Source: Typhlomys cinereus
Taxonomy: Eukaryota > Chordata > Mammalia > Rodentia > Platacanthomyidae
Assembly: GCA_023101885.1 (NCBI GenBank)
Contig: JALPQD010000016.1
Coordinates: 10,107,634 to 10,171,633 of the forward strand
Direction: 5' to 3'
Length of the DNA: 64,000 nucleotides
The translations under genes and the position numbers were made by a program. This document shows positions 45,106-57,257 of the stretch, piece by piece. Numbering within the stretch: the stretch's first letter is position 1; the number at the start of each line of letters is the position of its first letter. The notes under the pieces are model-generated. The model worked only from the letters and a program-made list of their open reading frames with translations, did not search any database and had not been told where the DNA came from.

Positions 45106-45666
45106 CTAGAGAATCTGTTCAAAGTAGACCAGTGCTGGTCTCCACCAGCAGGAATAAATAATCTTTCTGATGTTGACTTCACAATGTGGCAATTCAAATG
45201 CATGTAGGAAGCAAAGGAAAGATAAGAATTGAGACGTCACAAGGATGGGGATTTCAGAAATATGTCTAGAAAATACAGAGAACACAGCACAAGGAGCAGT
45301 AGGAAGCAGGCTCAATCCTGCATGAACGGATAAAATACTTGAGAAAGAAATGAAGAAAGCAAACATGACAAACCCTTCCTGATCTGGAGAAAGGGAACTA
45401 AGAAGACTATCATAGATAAAGCAGATCCAGAGAAATAAAACTAAGAAAATGATCACAGTAATAGCTGATCCAAACATAGCAGATAGCATTGTGAACATTG
45501 TTGCCACCAACAAATGGGAGATAAAGAAAAGGGGATGAGACACGTTTGGAGAATAACATATAGTTATCAATAAATCATGGTGATGTTCTGCGGTAAATTT
45601 TATAATAAAAGACCATGTAAGAAGAGAGGCAAGAATAAATGTTAGTGTGTCCAGGAAAGACTTCAC
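45106..45666 (-). CDS. Unrecognised 186-codon ORF with several hydrophobic segments (doubtful)
   Basis: This is the longest frame in the window not built from simple repeats or SINE sequence. The translation has four to five hydrophobic stretches: residues about 6-24, 44-88 (long enough for two spans, including ITVIIFLVLFLWICFIY), 98-120 and 143-158. It resembles a small multi-pass membrane protein, but I recognise no family. There is no visible promoter, Kozak context or poly-A signal tied to it. The plus strand here is purine-rich, which favours F/L/S-rich antisense frames by chance. It could equally be a decayed pseudogene exon. Confidence 0.15.
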   Translation of the reverse strand: MKSFLDTLTFILASLLTWSFIIKFTAEHHHDLLITICYSPNVSHPLFFISHLLVATMFTMLSAMFGSAITVIIFLVLFLWICFIYDSLLSSLSPDQEGFVMFAFFISFSSILSVHAGLSLLPTAPCAVFSVFSRHISEIPILVTSQFLSFLCFLHAFELPHCEVNIRKIIYSCWWRPALVYFEQIL

Positions 45667-45669
45667 ACG

Positions 45670-47520
45670 GGAGGTAGTGAAGTTTCAAAGGGAATGAGAA
45701 TTTCAGTTATGGAACACTTGATATACAATTATGTGTGCTATTATGACAGATATATTTTGCAATGAGTCTCTGGCTTGTAGTTTCCTTTTCAAAATGAGTT
45801 ATAGAAATCCTCATCTTGTCCCACATGTATCTTGCCATAATGTAATTTTCTAACACACTCTGTTTGATAGTAGATCATTCATTACAGAGTCAAGGTTCTT
45901 TCATCATTAAAATCTTCCTCCTTCTTGAGAAGTGCTACCTCCTGTGTTGGAGAAAGAATGCTGCTCAGAGAGCCTGTTGAAGGATCTTTTTTATTGGGTT
46001 TTGGTGTGTGTTCTGATGTTGTCAAATTTCTTTGTGTTTCTTCACAATGATAAACTTGGTGATATTTTAGACACTCTCAAAGTCTGAAGTGGAGCATTTA
46101 GAGGTAGTTCAAAAGTTGAGTCATTTATTTGCTTTTGTACTCTAAAACACAAACTGCCCATACCAAAAAGGTGTTATGAAGAAAATGCATCTACACAAGT
46201 CTTAGTATATTGAAAAATGACATTTTAAGAATTTCATAAAAATGGAAAGTGACCATATAACATTCCATGTAAAGCTGTGCAAGCTTACCATTTTTGCTGC
46301 AGAACACCTATGTTTAAGATATCATAATTGCTATGACTAGTCCAAGTGCATACCATCTACTACAAACTGATAACTCTAAACACTACATAATCTGTCTAAG
46401 CATTTTGACTTATGCTTACTTCATTTTTACTTGGTATTTATAACTATGGAAGGTCTAATTAATAACTGGGTTCTGCTGGGTTTTCTTCCCTGTCTATTTT
46501 CAGTCATGTTTATGCAATGAAACATTTATGAGAGCTTCAAAGGACAGCATTTGAAGTGCTTCTTGATATTGGTAATTCTTGAAAAGTGGCACTCAGAGAG
46601 TGTAAGAAATCTTAAAACCCTACAGCTGCATCTCACCCCAAGCATCTCTGCACTTGTGTTCTTTGTGTGGTCCTATATAATAAACTGTTAAAAGTAAACA
46701 TTACCCTAAGTTTTCTAAGGTCACTCCAGAAAATAATGAATCCAAGAAGGATATTATGGGAACATCATAGCACAGGTAAAACAAGATGGTAATTACAGCT
46801 GACATGTAGCGTGGGAAGGTCTACCACCTCAATTTTGGGAACTGAATCTTTTACCTGTGGCATTTGACACTCTCTTCAGGCAATGTTTCCAGAATTCAAC
46901 TAGATTAGCAGATGGCAAGCAGGAATTTCTGCTGCAGATTTCATCTTTTGCTTCCAGGTGAAGAGATCCCCACATCCTCTGAAGACTTAGATGTGATCTC
47001 TTCTGTGGGTCTATAGAAAAACTGCACCTGTTTGGGTTTTTACTAAAGCATACTATGCATGTAAATGTTACTTGGTAATGGAGGAACATGTTGTTGTTTT
47101 GCATATTTATACTATGGCAGAAATTAAAACGAGAAGTTTATGTATGGCTTGTGAAACTTTTGTGCATACTACAGTAGTCTAACCTCCAAAAGTCTTGGTA
47201 GAAATAGAAAAGGGGAAAATGATGCTAGCTGAAGCCTGACTCAGCTACTAAGTAGACATACCAGAGTTATTGATGCCAGGTAAAAATTAAGTCAGCATGA
47301 GCCAAACTGTTTAGGCAGATTATGAAGTGGTTTGAATTACCAGTTCCTAGTAGTTGGTATGCACCTGAACTGGTCAATGCAATTGTGAAGCATTAAATGT
47401 ATGTATTCTGACTTGTGGAATTCACCATAAAAGTGGGGAGCTGGTATAGCTTTGCCATTAGAATGTTGCACAGTCACTTTCCATTTTTATGTAATTCTTA
47501 TAATGTTATTTTTCAGCGTT
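45670..47520. other. Repeat-poor unique sequence
   Basis: About 1.85 kb without a recognised repeat. A 91-codon minus frame (47,104-46,829) has mixed composition but no known relative. Confidence 0.4.
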
Positions 47521-47524
47521 CTGA

Positions 47525-47940
47525 GACTTGTTCAATACAAGTGTCAACTTGACAGTTGAGGTTTTGAGCTCCAGTCACGTTTACAGAGAATTAGTACTGA
47601 ATTAAGTCCAGAACAAGCTTGAAGGAGATTATCTAGTTGATAGAGAAGGCCCAGTCCATGGTGGGTGGGACTAGTCCCAAGGCAGGTGATTAAAATGGAG
47701 GAAACTTAATGAGAAAGGAGGTATCTTTATGTATACTTGGCCAAACATGCTGGTCTGGCAAGTGAGGATTGATTTTCTCAGTCGTTAGGTAGATAAGGTC
47801 AGTTCCCTCCCTCCCGATATCATTGTGAAATCTCCTGCCCTAGTGGACAAAGAACTGTAACTGGTCTGTGTTATCCTAAGAGAAAATAAAGTTCCTTGTT
47901 CTTTTAAGCCGTTTGATGGTGATTTTATTAGCAACCATGG
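47525..47940 (+). mobile_element. URR1A-like element, near full length
   Basis: Landmarks: 'caagtgtcaacttgacag' at the start, 'gagattatctagttgatag', 'ggtgggtgggactagtccc', 'ccaaacatgctggtctgg', 'ggacaaagaactgtaact' and 'ttattagcaaccatgg' at the end. It matches the 37.5-kb copy in order and size. Confidence 0.65.
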
Positions 47941-47944
47941 AGAT

Positions 47945-49165
47945 GAACTCACACACTTGTATAGATGACTTTTCCTCATGGACCTTTATGATGTGGGTAC
48001 TTGTACTATTGAATACAAAAGAAAAGGACTCAACTTATGGACTACCTTTAAGTTCTCCACTTCAGGCTGTGAGAGTGCATAATGCCCTATCTATTGTACA
48101 AAAGAAACACAAAGGAAGTCACAGAAAACACACCAGGACACAGCAGGGAAGCAAGGAAGAAACACTGAAGTGAGTTCCATATTCCCCAGTATTTTATATA
48201 CTATTTTTTCTCTTAAAAGAGTTAAGATTCCTAAATCTGAGTGGATATTTAGATATAGAAACTCATGTTTCCAGGTTTGAGAGCTGCTTCTAGGTCTGAT
48301 AACAAAGAGATATCTCAGAAACTGTGCATTTCAAAACACTGCAACCTTCATATACAAAGATTCCTGATAAGAAACCCATAGAAGAAGACTTTTTATCTGT
48401 TTAGCTGGATCATCAAGTGTAGACCAGTCTATAAACTTCAGGAAGTAGGTGAAGAATCTGTGTAAAACACCCAGTAGTAAGACATTTCAAACTTAACTGA
48501 GCATTGGAAACCTGAAGATACTGAGAACGTGAACCAATAGAAGTGTCAAATCTTCTAGGGGAGCAGGATGCTGTGTTAAGCTTTTAGTTTGAAGTCAAGA
48601 AAGACTGGGCTATAAGTGTAGGAAAGTGCAAAAGCCTTTGCTGAACCTCAAATGCAATCACGTTCTTATTGGATAAATGTAATCATGCTGCATTTCACTC
48701 AGGCACCACACAGAGCGAGATCCTCTTTGGCAGAAGATTGTATCGTTTATGCTCTTGCTTTTTCCATATCCAGGGGGCATTCAGTGACAAATCACCAGGC
48801 TGACTTCTGCTGCTTCTTAGTGTGGAAAGTCACAGGAGGATGTGAGCCTACGTTACAGATGAGAATAAGCTAGATAACCTTCAAAATCATGTTTATAAAT
48901 CCCAGCAGAGAGCTAAGGGTGTAAGGAAATCCAATGAGCTGCAACCAAGAGAGTTTTGAGCCCATCTTCTCACAGAACAAATGTGTGGCCTCTGTTATCC
49001 TCTGGGAAGTAGTGGGAAAGTGGAAAACATCTACGGATGTGTGTCTGTGGGAAAGCTTGAATTTTAATAAATTTTCCAAGTTGATGGCTATTTAGAACTT
49101 CTGGGAATTTCAGATGGAAGCAAAATTCTGCACCAACTTTTTAACTGTTATTATCAAGTGATTTC
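47945..49165. other. Unique sequence
   Basis: No repeat was recognised. The 86-codon plus frame (47,913-48,173) begins within the URR1A-like end, so it is unlikely to be a gene. Confidence 0.4.
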
Positions 49166-49184
49166 AGAAAGAACTGACATGAGA

Positions 49185-49465
49185 TAAGCTGGAGAGAGAG
49201 ATTAGTTTGCAAAGAGAGAGATCAGTTCAGGATCTGAGTGTGATCCTCACAATCCAGGTAAAAACGCCATGTGTGGAGGTACACACGTGTGTGTGATCTC
49301 TGATCTGGAAGGCAAAGACAGTTAGATCTCTGGAATTCAATGGTCAGTCAGCCCCCCCCAGGCCAATGAGGAGGTAAATGGTATTCCTACTTTACATGTG
49401 CATCATATACACACATATGCACACACCCATGCAACATGAATACATACACATTAATAAAAGCAGGG
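49185..49465 (+). mobile_element. Old B4-like SINE
   Basis: Head 'taagctggagagagagatta', B-box-like 'gtgtgatcctcac', a B1-like interior ('gtgtgatctctgatctgg', 'gtcagtcagccccccccagg') and tail 'catacacattaataaaagc'. This arrangement fits the B4/RSINE1 group. Confidence 0.5.
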
Positions 49466-49485
49466 GTGAAAAGATACTCATTCCA

Positions 49486-49809
49486 AGATGTGAAATGTGG
49501 AGCTTCAGAGATGGCTCGGAGGTTAAGCCTCTGCTTCATAAGCAAAAGGACCTGAGTCTGGATCTGAGTCTATGTAAAGTGGTCCGGAGTCTGGGAAACC
49601 TCAGAGCAAAAGCCAAAAGGAGGTAGAGCAATAAAGAAAGATTGTTGGAGTTAGTCTTGGACCTCCACAGACATGTACAGTGCCCTCTGATACACACACA
49701 CTGTAACAGCCGCAGCCACACACACACACAAGCACAGACACAGACAAAATAAAATAAAATAAAATAAAATAAAATAAAATAAATAAAATAAATAAAAGAT
49801 ATGAAATGT
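49486..49809 (+). mobile_element. Older subfamily SINE with (AAAAT)n tail
   Basis: Body about 49,499-49,796. Target duplication 'agatgtgaaatgt' / 'agatatgaaatgt' (49,486-49,498 and 49,797-49,809), one mismatch. The tail has expanded into about nine AAAAT units (49,745-49,790). It inserted 20 bp from the end of the B4-like SINE. Confidence 0.85.
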
Positions 49810-49811
49810 AA

Positions 49812-51065
49812 GGTACATGGTCCTCTAATTCTGTTACAATAGCACTGCTTTTCCATGTGCCCTTTCATTCAGGATTTTTCAGTTTTCAGGGGGCAATTTG
49901 TATCCTTGCTAGTGTAAAGCTTTGGGTTTTGGGGGAGTTCTTATAGTCTTTGTCATTCTACCATTCATTAATAACTCTGAAGTGATACCAATGCTCACAT
50001 ACAGAATCTCAGCCCTTCTAAATGAAGACTCACAATTCCACTCTCAAGTCACCTGGAAACAGAAAAAAAAGTAACCTTTTTATGTGACACATACATTTTT
50101 TATGTAAAATTGTGACAAACATGCAGATTTAAGACATGGAAAAGCATATTCATCATATTGCTCCTACCTTTAAAAGGTTTTAAAGGTAGTTTTGTGGTTC
50201 TGGAAAAAGAGAATCAGAATACATATCCTGTTTATCAGTAAAGAACACTGGTGATGGGGAGAAATAAAAACACATTGATTGGTCACCTTAAAATGAGTAT
50301 TGGCACCAAAGACACAAAAATCAGGTATGGAAATGATAAAGATTTATTGTTACAGGGAAAGACTACATGCCAATGCAAAATATTAATGCAGCATATAAAT
50401 TTAATCACGAAATTCCTGCAGTCTACTTTTCTTCTTTTAAACATTTTTATTTGAAACTGAATAAAGTACTTTCACTGAAAGAATTATTTTGCATTTGTAT
50501 GCTTAGTATTATTAAGTAATGAATAATGTGGGTCAAAATAGTATCTATCTTTCAAATTTGCACACATTATACTGGTTATCACTAGAGTTAAAAATGCCAT
50601 GCCACTCTTAAACCAGAGTTAAAGAAGGGAGAATGTCTCTGAGGGCCAGGGATGGACTGCCCAGGTCTCCCTCCATGTAAATAGGAATGACACCTTGCTT
50701 CTGATTATGGTTCATGAGTCTTACATACTTGAGCAGCCTTGGTTTCTTCACAGTAATTCCTGCCCTGTGTGAAATACTAAAAATGTCAAATATGCCAGGG
50801 GCTCATTCCCATGAATGAGCCTGTGTTTTTCCTCCAGTTGAAGTTTGATTGTTCTCAATGAGAAATGTATATGGAAGAACTTCGAAAACTAAAATCTTCT
50901 TCCTAGTCACGGAACAGACCTTGCTTATAGACTCAAGGAATCCAAACCACTGGAAACTTCTGGTGAAAGAAATTCAGTCTATGGACTGAAGGATGTTGTG
51001 AAGTCACACTCACATTCTCCCTGGAGACTGAGCAAATATTTCCCTTTTTTTCTTTGTAGAAGAAT
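49812..51065. other. Repeat-poor unique sequence
   Basis: No gene or repeat was recognised. Confidence 0.4.
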
Positions 51066-51200
51066 AACGGACAAAAATTTACACATATTTAAAGGGTACT
51101 CTGTGACTTTTGATACATTGTCCAGTGATGATCACAATCAAGTTAATCGACATACCCATCCGTTACCTCCCCTAGCTATCTTGTTTTAGTATAAATTCTT
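51066..51200 (+). mobile_element. Ancient LINE-1 3' UTR fragment
   Basis: 'acacatatttaaagggtac', 'gacttttgatacattg', 'gatgatcacaatcaagtt' and 'acatacccatccgttacc' follow the order of the old L1M-type 3' UTR (tatttatggggtac, ttttgatacatg, aatgatcaaatcaggg, catatccatcacct). Confidence 0.6.
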
Positions 51201-51395
51201 GAGGTATATTCATTTTGCTTATTTAATCTATAAAGTACCAAATATTAAATGTTAATAATAATACCATGATGCATGGTAGAGCTTCTGATTGTTTTCATCA
51301 TAGACTGAAAATTTGTAGCATCAAGAAAGTTTTAAAGATGAAAATAAAAACATAAAACCAAGATAATTTTCTCTTGGGAAGGGATATGAGTCATC
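51201..51395. other. Unique AT-rich spacer
   Basis: Nothing recognised. Confidence 0.4.
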
Positions 51396-51399
51396 CTCT

Positions 51400-52600
51400 G
51401 TCTTTAATACTCTGGATTTTTGCTTCAAGACAAAGCAAGACATGCGGGGATCACAACCTTAGAAAAAGCGGAAGACTTTACTCCACCGTGAACCCAGGAA
51501 ATGAGCGGCCTGAATTGTGATCAAAACAGGATCATTCTGTGTCATTTACTTTCCTTCAGTGTAAACTGTTTCCTTTCCTCTCGCCATGTCACCTTCCTTG
51601 CCCCCAATAGATAGAGATACTTAGGAATCAGGAAGGAAGGTGATCAAGCAATTAAGGCTTTCAGCTATCATCAGGGGTAGACATTTCTTCCTGCTTCTGC
51701 GCACTTCCGATCTCGGCAGATGAAATATCTGAAAACAATCACTGCATGGGAGAGCTGTAAGCAAAATCAGATATAAGCAACAAAAATCTTGAGCAGCCCT
51801 GCACCTTCATGAATAATTCTCCAGCCGTGCAGTGAACGCTGCTTGCTCAACTCCCGGAGTCTTTCAAGTTGTTAGTTTCATGTTTTATTTAAGCTCAACA
51901 TAAATGTTAACGCGGCCCTCATCAGATTTCTTTTCTAACTCTGAAGACTGACGTGTTGATGTTGTAATGTGGGAAGAGGACCTTGGGGAAAGGCGTTAAA
52001 TGCCCGTCTAGGTATTCTGTGAGGAGTTATCGATACATTTCTCTTCCAGGAACTGAGCTGCAATTCTTTCTTTTTTGGTCTCAGAACACTTCCTTGGCAT
52101 ACACATCTGCTGATCAGTGTTAATTAGTCTTCTATTGTCCTATTTGTAATCTCGATATGTTTTGTGAAGAGAGGAGGTGGTGAAAAGATTCTGCTGAGCA
52201 AGTGACCAATAAATTGTGCATAATGCAAACATTAATCAAGTACAATGCCATTAAAAGCTTATGTTTCCAATGTCTCCATGGAGAAAGAAAGCTACTGTCC
52301 CATTTTCATTATGAATTGTTACTATTATGATTGTTTTATGATTCTATTAGTCAATAGTCCTCAGGGGTTATTGAAGCCTTTGAGTTACTTACAAATTAAG
52401 CCTTGGTGCTCTAGTCCTTTGTAAATCAATTCGTTTCTTAATGAAAACTCTGCTTTGAAGTGTAATATTCATTTGATAGTTAGGGTGCGTGCCTGCATGG
52501 AAGTCTGTTCTTTCTATTTGACTGACAGGGAGATAACAAAGTCAATAGTTTCCTGGTGTTTATAACTAGATAAGGTATATTAAAATGCACCTTACTTAAT
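51400..52600. promoter_or_regulatory. Candidate conserved non-coding region
   Basis: Repeat-free, high-complexity sequence that keeps CpGs in otherwise CpG-poor DNA ('cgcacttccgatctcgg', 'gccgtgcagtgaacgctgc', 'gttaacgcggccc', 'ggcgttaaatgcccgtc'). Around 52,205-52,260 it clusters homeodomain/POU-like motifs ('gcataatgcaaacattaatc'). No ORF is supported. The composition suggests a selected regulatory element, but conservation cannot be tested here. Confidence 0.3.
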
Positions 52601-53865
52601 GGACATTTAATGGAAATAAGGGCCATACCAACTTCTGTGTGGTACTTAAGTAAACATGAAATGATTTTCTACTTATGATAATATTTTAGCAATATGACAT
52701 TCACATTAACTGCATAATTTTTACAAAACTTTCCAGGCTTGGAACCCACATCCTACTCTATATATGCATTAGGAGAATGATTTGAAAAAATTGAGGAATT
52801 ATCCCCAGAATATACTTCAACAGGTAATAAATGCAGAGGATTTATGGAGAAAGTAGATAACCCCTACATTTAAAATTCTTTATTGATAAAGTGATTTTCT
52901 TACAAGCCATTGGCCCCTAGCATTAATATTTTGGACTAAGCCTCACCTGTCCAGAGTAAGGGAAAATAATTCTTTCATCCAGGAGTGATTATCTTTCAGG
53001 ATTATTTGGTGTGGATTATCACATGCATTTCAACAAAGGCCAAACTCTCGATATCCTATACCATGACTTACAGTGTGGTTTTCATTTGACTGAACTTTAC
53101 AAGAATGCAGAAGGATTTGAAATCCAATATGTCAAAAACAGGCCATCTGTTTATGTGTTCTGAAGCCAAGAAAACTGGATTTTTTTGTTTTGCTTTTATT
53201 TATTATGTGAGAATGGACCAATCTTTCTTTGTCTCTCTTTGCTGTTAGAAGATGAAAGGAGTGCCTATACTTAAGGTGAAATAATTCAAAAGTTCAGCAG
53301 ACTGTATGAAGAGACAAAACAACAAAAATATCTTTCCTAATCTTATATAGGAAAATTTTATATAGTTAAATCTTATATTAACTGTACTAACCATAATAAT
53401 TGCTGGCATGGATTTAAAAATATTTTGGGACTAAATACTGTTAAACATTTCCTTATCATACAGCCACCATTGCTACTGAATATGTGTGAAAAATGCTGCT
53501 ATCCAAGTTTCTATACCAAATTGAAACAAAGCAGCTCAGGCACAGAGATGAACTTGTCCAATATTGCATAAGCAGAAATGTGGGTCTTGGATTGAAAATC
53601 TGAGTGTTGTGTTAAATTATTTAAGCTTATCAGATGACCGTTGTTTTGCTGTAAGCCCCACATAGACCAATACTAGAATCCAGTCTGAAAAGGTCAAACT
53701 ATTGAAAGCTATTGATTGTCAATTTGTTCCTATCACCTTCAGGAGAATTTTTGAATATTTCTTTGAATGTTTACTTAAATTATGAATCATTTAGGTCATA
53801 GCATGGCATACAGTGGGAAAGCTGGCCCTGGGTAAGAGTATCTGTTCCCTTATTGCTCCTTACAT
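52601..53865. other. Repeat-poor unique sequence
   Basis: No gene or family was recognised. Confidence 0.4.
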
Positions 53866-53869
53866 TTGG

Positions 53870-53990
53870 TAGATGAACTTCAGCCATTCTCTTGGCCTTT
53901 CTGGACTGAAGTGACCTCATCTTTATCAATGAAAAGACTAAATTATGTCAAATTCCCTTCTAGCTCTGACCTTCTATTTCTCACAAAACC
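53870..53990 (+). mobile_element. MIR-class (MIR3-like) relic
   Basis: 'ccattctcttggcctttctgg', 'gacctcatctttatcaatg' and 'cccttctagctctgacctt' match in order the 'ctcagtttcctcatctgtaa ... cccttccagctctgac' phrase of MIR3-type SINEs. Confidence 0.5.
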
Positions 53991-55275
53991 ATATCCTTTA
54001 CATTTAAGGGAGGAAGACATAAAAATAATAAAATAAATATGTGTGGATGCACTTATGAATCTGCTAACCTTGCATTCCTGGAATAGCAGCTCTTTTGCAT
54101 TGTCTGAAATGTTCCTGGGCACTTCCTCCTTGGTCGTAATCTCCCCTTGCTAATTAGAAGAAAAATGAATTTCTGAGTGAAAGGTGCTTTTTCATCTCCT
54201 ACTCCACCACTATCTGACTCCTGGACCTAAAGATGGATATTAGGGACATTTTTTAATAAGTTACTCTTTTAACTTATTGACCTTGTCTTGAGCACTTCAT
54301 CTTCTGTCTCCAGCTTCAATATTCATTAGTAACATTGAGACAAAAAGAATATGAATGGCATTAAGAAATTGAGTGGAACTCAAACTACAAAAAGGATGCT
54401 CAGGATTACATGTTACAATATAGAGAAGGTGTTTGATGCTTTTGTACAGAGGGTTGATTTCAAATGTGAAGGAGAAGTGTGTTGAGATTTTCATGCAAGC
54501 TGCACATTCAAAGGCATACTCATTTTTAAAAATAACCATAAAGGAGGAATTTACTTCCCTACGCCAAGCAAGAACGTCATTGTGTATCAGATATATTATT
54601 TGGGACTGGTGCGGAGCATGACATACTAAATGCTCTGACCGTTGTAGCATATGCACAGATTATATATGGCTCATACAACTTTCATGACCCTCTCTGCTGA
54701 CTCTCTTCTAATATCTCTCTAAAGACATTTGCGGTATCATTCTTCATTTATTTTGCATGCTGCTTTCACCCATTGTGGATAAACATGAATAAAAATTCTG
54801 GAGGTACGAATAGTTATCTTTGCTGAAGCTTGGTGAAGTTTTAATAAAATATACATGACACTAGTGTCGGGGTATGTGTCTGTGAGTCATATAGCACTGA
54901 AGAAATCCAGAAATAATTATCATCTTTTATGATGATGGAGGAATTAGCATCTCAGGAATATGCAATGTGAAGTAGCATAGACAAAATCTCCTCTTTGCCC
55001 TTGAATTGCTGCATGTGAATGCAGATAAGCAACACAAACAATTGTAATTTTAAAGAACCTGTTCAGGAATAGGAATTTGAATGCAAAAAGAAAAAATGGT
55101 TTGCTTAACTTCAGTGGAAAAATCTTCAACTTAGTTAATGATTGCAGCATGGATGTCATCTACCTGCAAACAGAAGGTTCCAGAAAGAAGGTCTGGATCT
55201 GGTAACTGAACGAAGGAATCATTTTCTTTCCCCCTTTTTACCCATATCAGTCAGGAGATGATATAAACTATATTT
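53991..55275. other. Repeat-poor unique sequence
   Basis: It contains a 119-codon minus frame (54,656-54,297) of mixed composition with no recognised homologue, overlapped by a 62-codon plus frame. The evidence for coding is weak. Confidence 0.35.
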
Positions 55276-55287
55276 GATGTGGTTGTC

Positions 55288-55605
55288 TTTTTTGTGCTGT
55301 TATAATAAAATGTCTTAAACTGGGTGATGTACAAAGACTATGAATTTACTTTGCTGCACTTGTAGATATTCAGACACAATCCTAAAGGCACTAGCATTTG
55401 ATATGGGGTTTCTGGCTGTAGTCTGACATGACAAAAGCCTGAGGTGCTAAAGAGAGCATGGTGTGTGTTCCTCCCACAGCAGAAAAGCTAACCAAGGGTG
55501 AACCACTCCATCCCAGACAGTGATCTTTTTTTCTATAACGATGTTAGTCCCTTCATGAAGGAAGAACTCTCATGACCGAGTCATCTCCCAAACAGCACAA
55601 CAGAA
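55288..55605 (-). mobile_element. MaLR-type (MLT1-like) LTR remnant
   Basis: The plus strand begins 'ctgttataataaaatgtc' and 'ttaaactgggtgatg', the complement of the 3' end of mammalian MLT1/MST LTRs. It continues to 'ttagtcccttcatgaagg', 'aactctcatgaccgagtc' and 'atctcccaaacagc', their characteristic interior. It is an old, broken, non-coding solo LTR. Confidence 0.65.
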
Positions 55606-55609
55606 TTAC

Positions 55610-57255
55610 TTTTGAAGACTAAGTGTAGAAGAAATAAAAACCATGAAACCATCACTGTAAGATTTTCTAGGTATGCTCCTTGGATTTCTTGAGTTGGTAA
55701 AACTACGTCAGATGCATGTTTATAATTTTTGACTTCACAAAAACACAAGCCATTTCCCGTATCAGTCATTTCCAGTACAGTGAAGGATGAAGGCATCCAA
55801 ATCATTAGAGCCAGGCCATGCTTAAAGCACTTAGCAAACCAGGAATAGCTCCAACTCCTTGCATAGGGAAGGAGATAATGGCATCATAAAACGGGGAGAG
55901 CTTTGCATTGCCATGTTAAACGATGGTTGCTTTTGTGGAATCAGCACTTCGTCATGTTGGAAGCACTCACATCGAAACTGACAATAGGGTTTTAAAACCA
56001 ATGGCATCTTTAGGCTGCTAAATATGTTTTTCTCTCATTTCTGAATTTTGTGAAATTATCAGTATATGTTGGATGCTATTCATTTATGTATACGACGTAA
56101 CAGATGTGGGTAAAAACTTTCCATAAGTTAACTTCAATCTCTATGTATTTTTTCAAAACAGCCATTAATATCTGCAGGGAGATTCAATGATTTCACATAG
56201 CTTATAACCTGTAGAGCAAACAGATTTGTTATAATTCATATTGTAACATTTAACATATTCTTTTCTTGTAGGAGACAAAGCATCACACTGTTGTTATAAG
56301 CCCTTTTGTGTTTGGCCTGACACCATAGTATGGCCAGAAACTTCCAGTTTCAGGTGAAGCTTTCTAGAGCTCAACTGAAATACAACTTTACATTGTTTTC
56401 TTTATACTTTTCCACCGAAGTCTGTTAATCTAGATGAATAGTAAGTTTGTGGAGAACACATAGTTGGTGAATAGACTTGACTTCTGAAGCTTGCTTCTTA
56501 CTTCACCATGGAGTTTTTTTCCCTTTAATCAATGCATTCGTTTTATCATTAAATAAGTTCTCTATCTTTTAACTTTCCTGTTCTAACTATGGCTCTCTGG
56601 AGATTAGATCCTCTCAGAATGCCAAACATTAAAAAGGGAACACTTGAGTTATTCTATTGATTCCTTGTGAGTAATGAGGAGTGTCTATTTACTCTGTTTT
56701 TAACAATAGGACGACACAAGTGTGAGAGTGAGAACTCAAGAAGGAACTGACTTATCTGTAGGCCCAACACTACAGCTAACCCACGTGATCTTGGAAAGAT
56801 GATTTACTTCAGTACCTCTCCACTACTTCCTTGCCTGAACATCAATTTGTGCCTTGCACCCTTGAACAGAAATTGACAAAATTAAACAATTCACAAGGCA
56901 CGTAGTCAGGGCTCTGATGTTAATTGCTAGTATGCTAATTACTCTTGCTTCTCTGTATGTTGCCTTTTCATTATTTTCTTGTAGTCTGTAATGATCTTCC
57001 TAAAGTAATTACTATTTTTATATTTATATATATAAATATATATGTATATTTATTTAAAAGATGCAACATGATTAATTTGCTACATGGGTATCAGGTGCAC
57101 TGATCAAGTTGGGGTTATGATGTCTCCATCTCTGTTTCTCTGTTTTGTGTCTGGAGCATCTAAATACTTTCCCACCAGCTATTCATAGAATGAATGGTAT
57201 TTTTTTTTTACTCACCATAATTATCATTTACACATTTTCTTTTTTAATGTTTTTT
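55610..57255. other. Repeat-poor unique sequence
   Basis: The segment 55,880-56,110 retains several CpGs ('aaaacggggagag', 'cacttcgtcatg', 'tatacgacgtaac') and may be a second conserved block. A weak old L1 3'-UTR-like phrase occurs at 57,075-57,125. No gene was recognised. Confidence 0.35.
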
Positions 57256-57257
57256 GC

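Noticed and set aside
54297..54656. 119-codon minus-strand ORF
   Set aside because: Within the length expected by chance for AT-rich DNA of this size. Overlapping frame on the other strand, no recognised motif.
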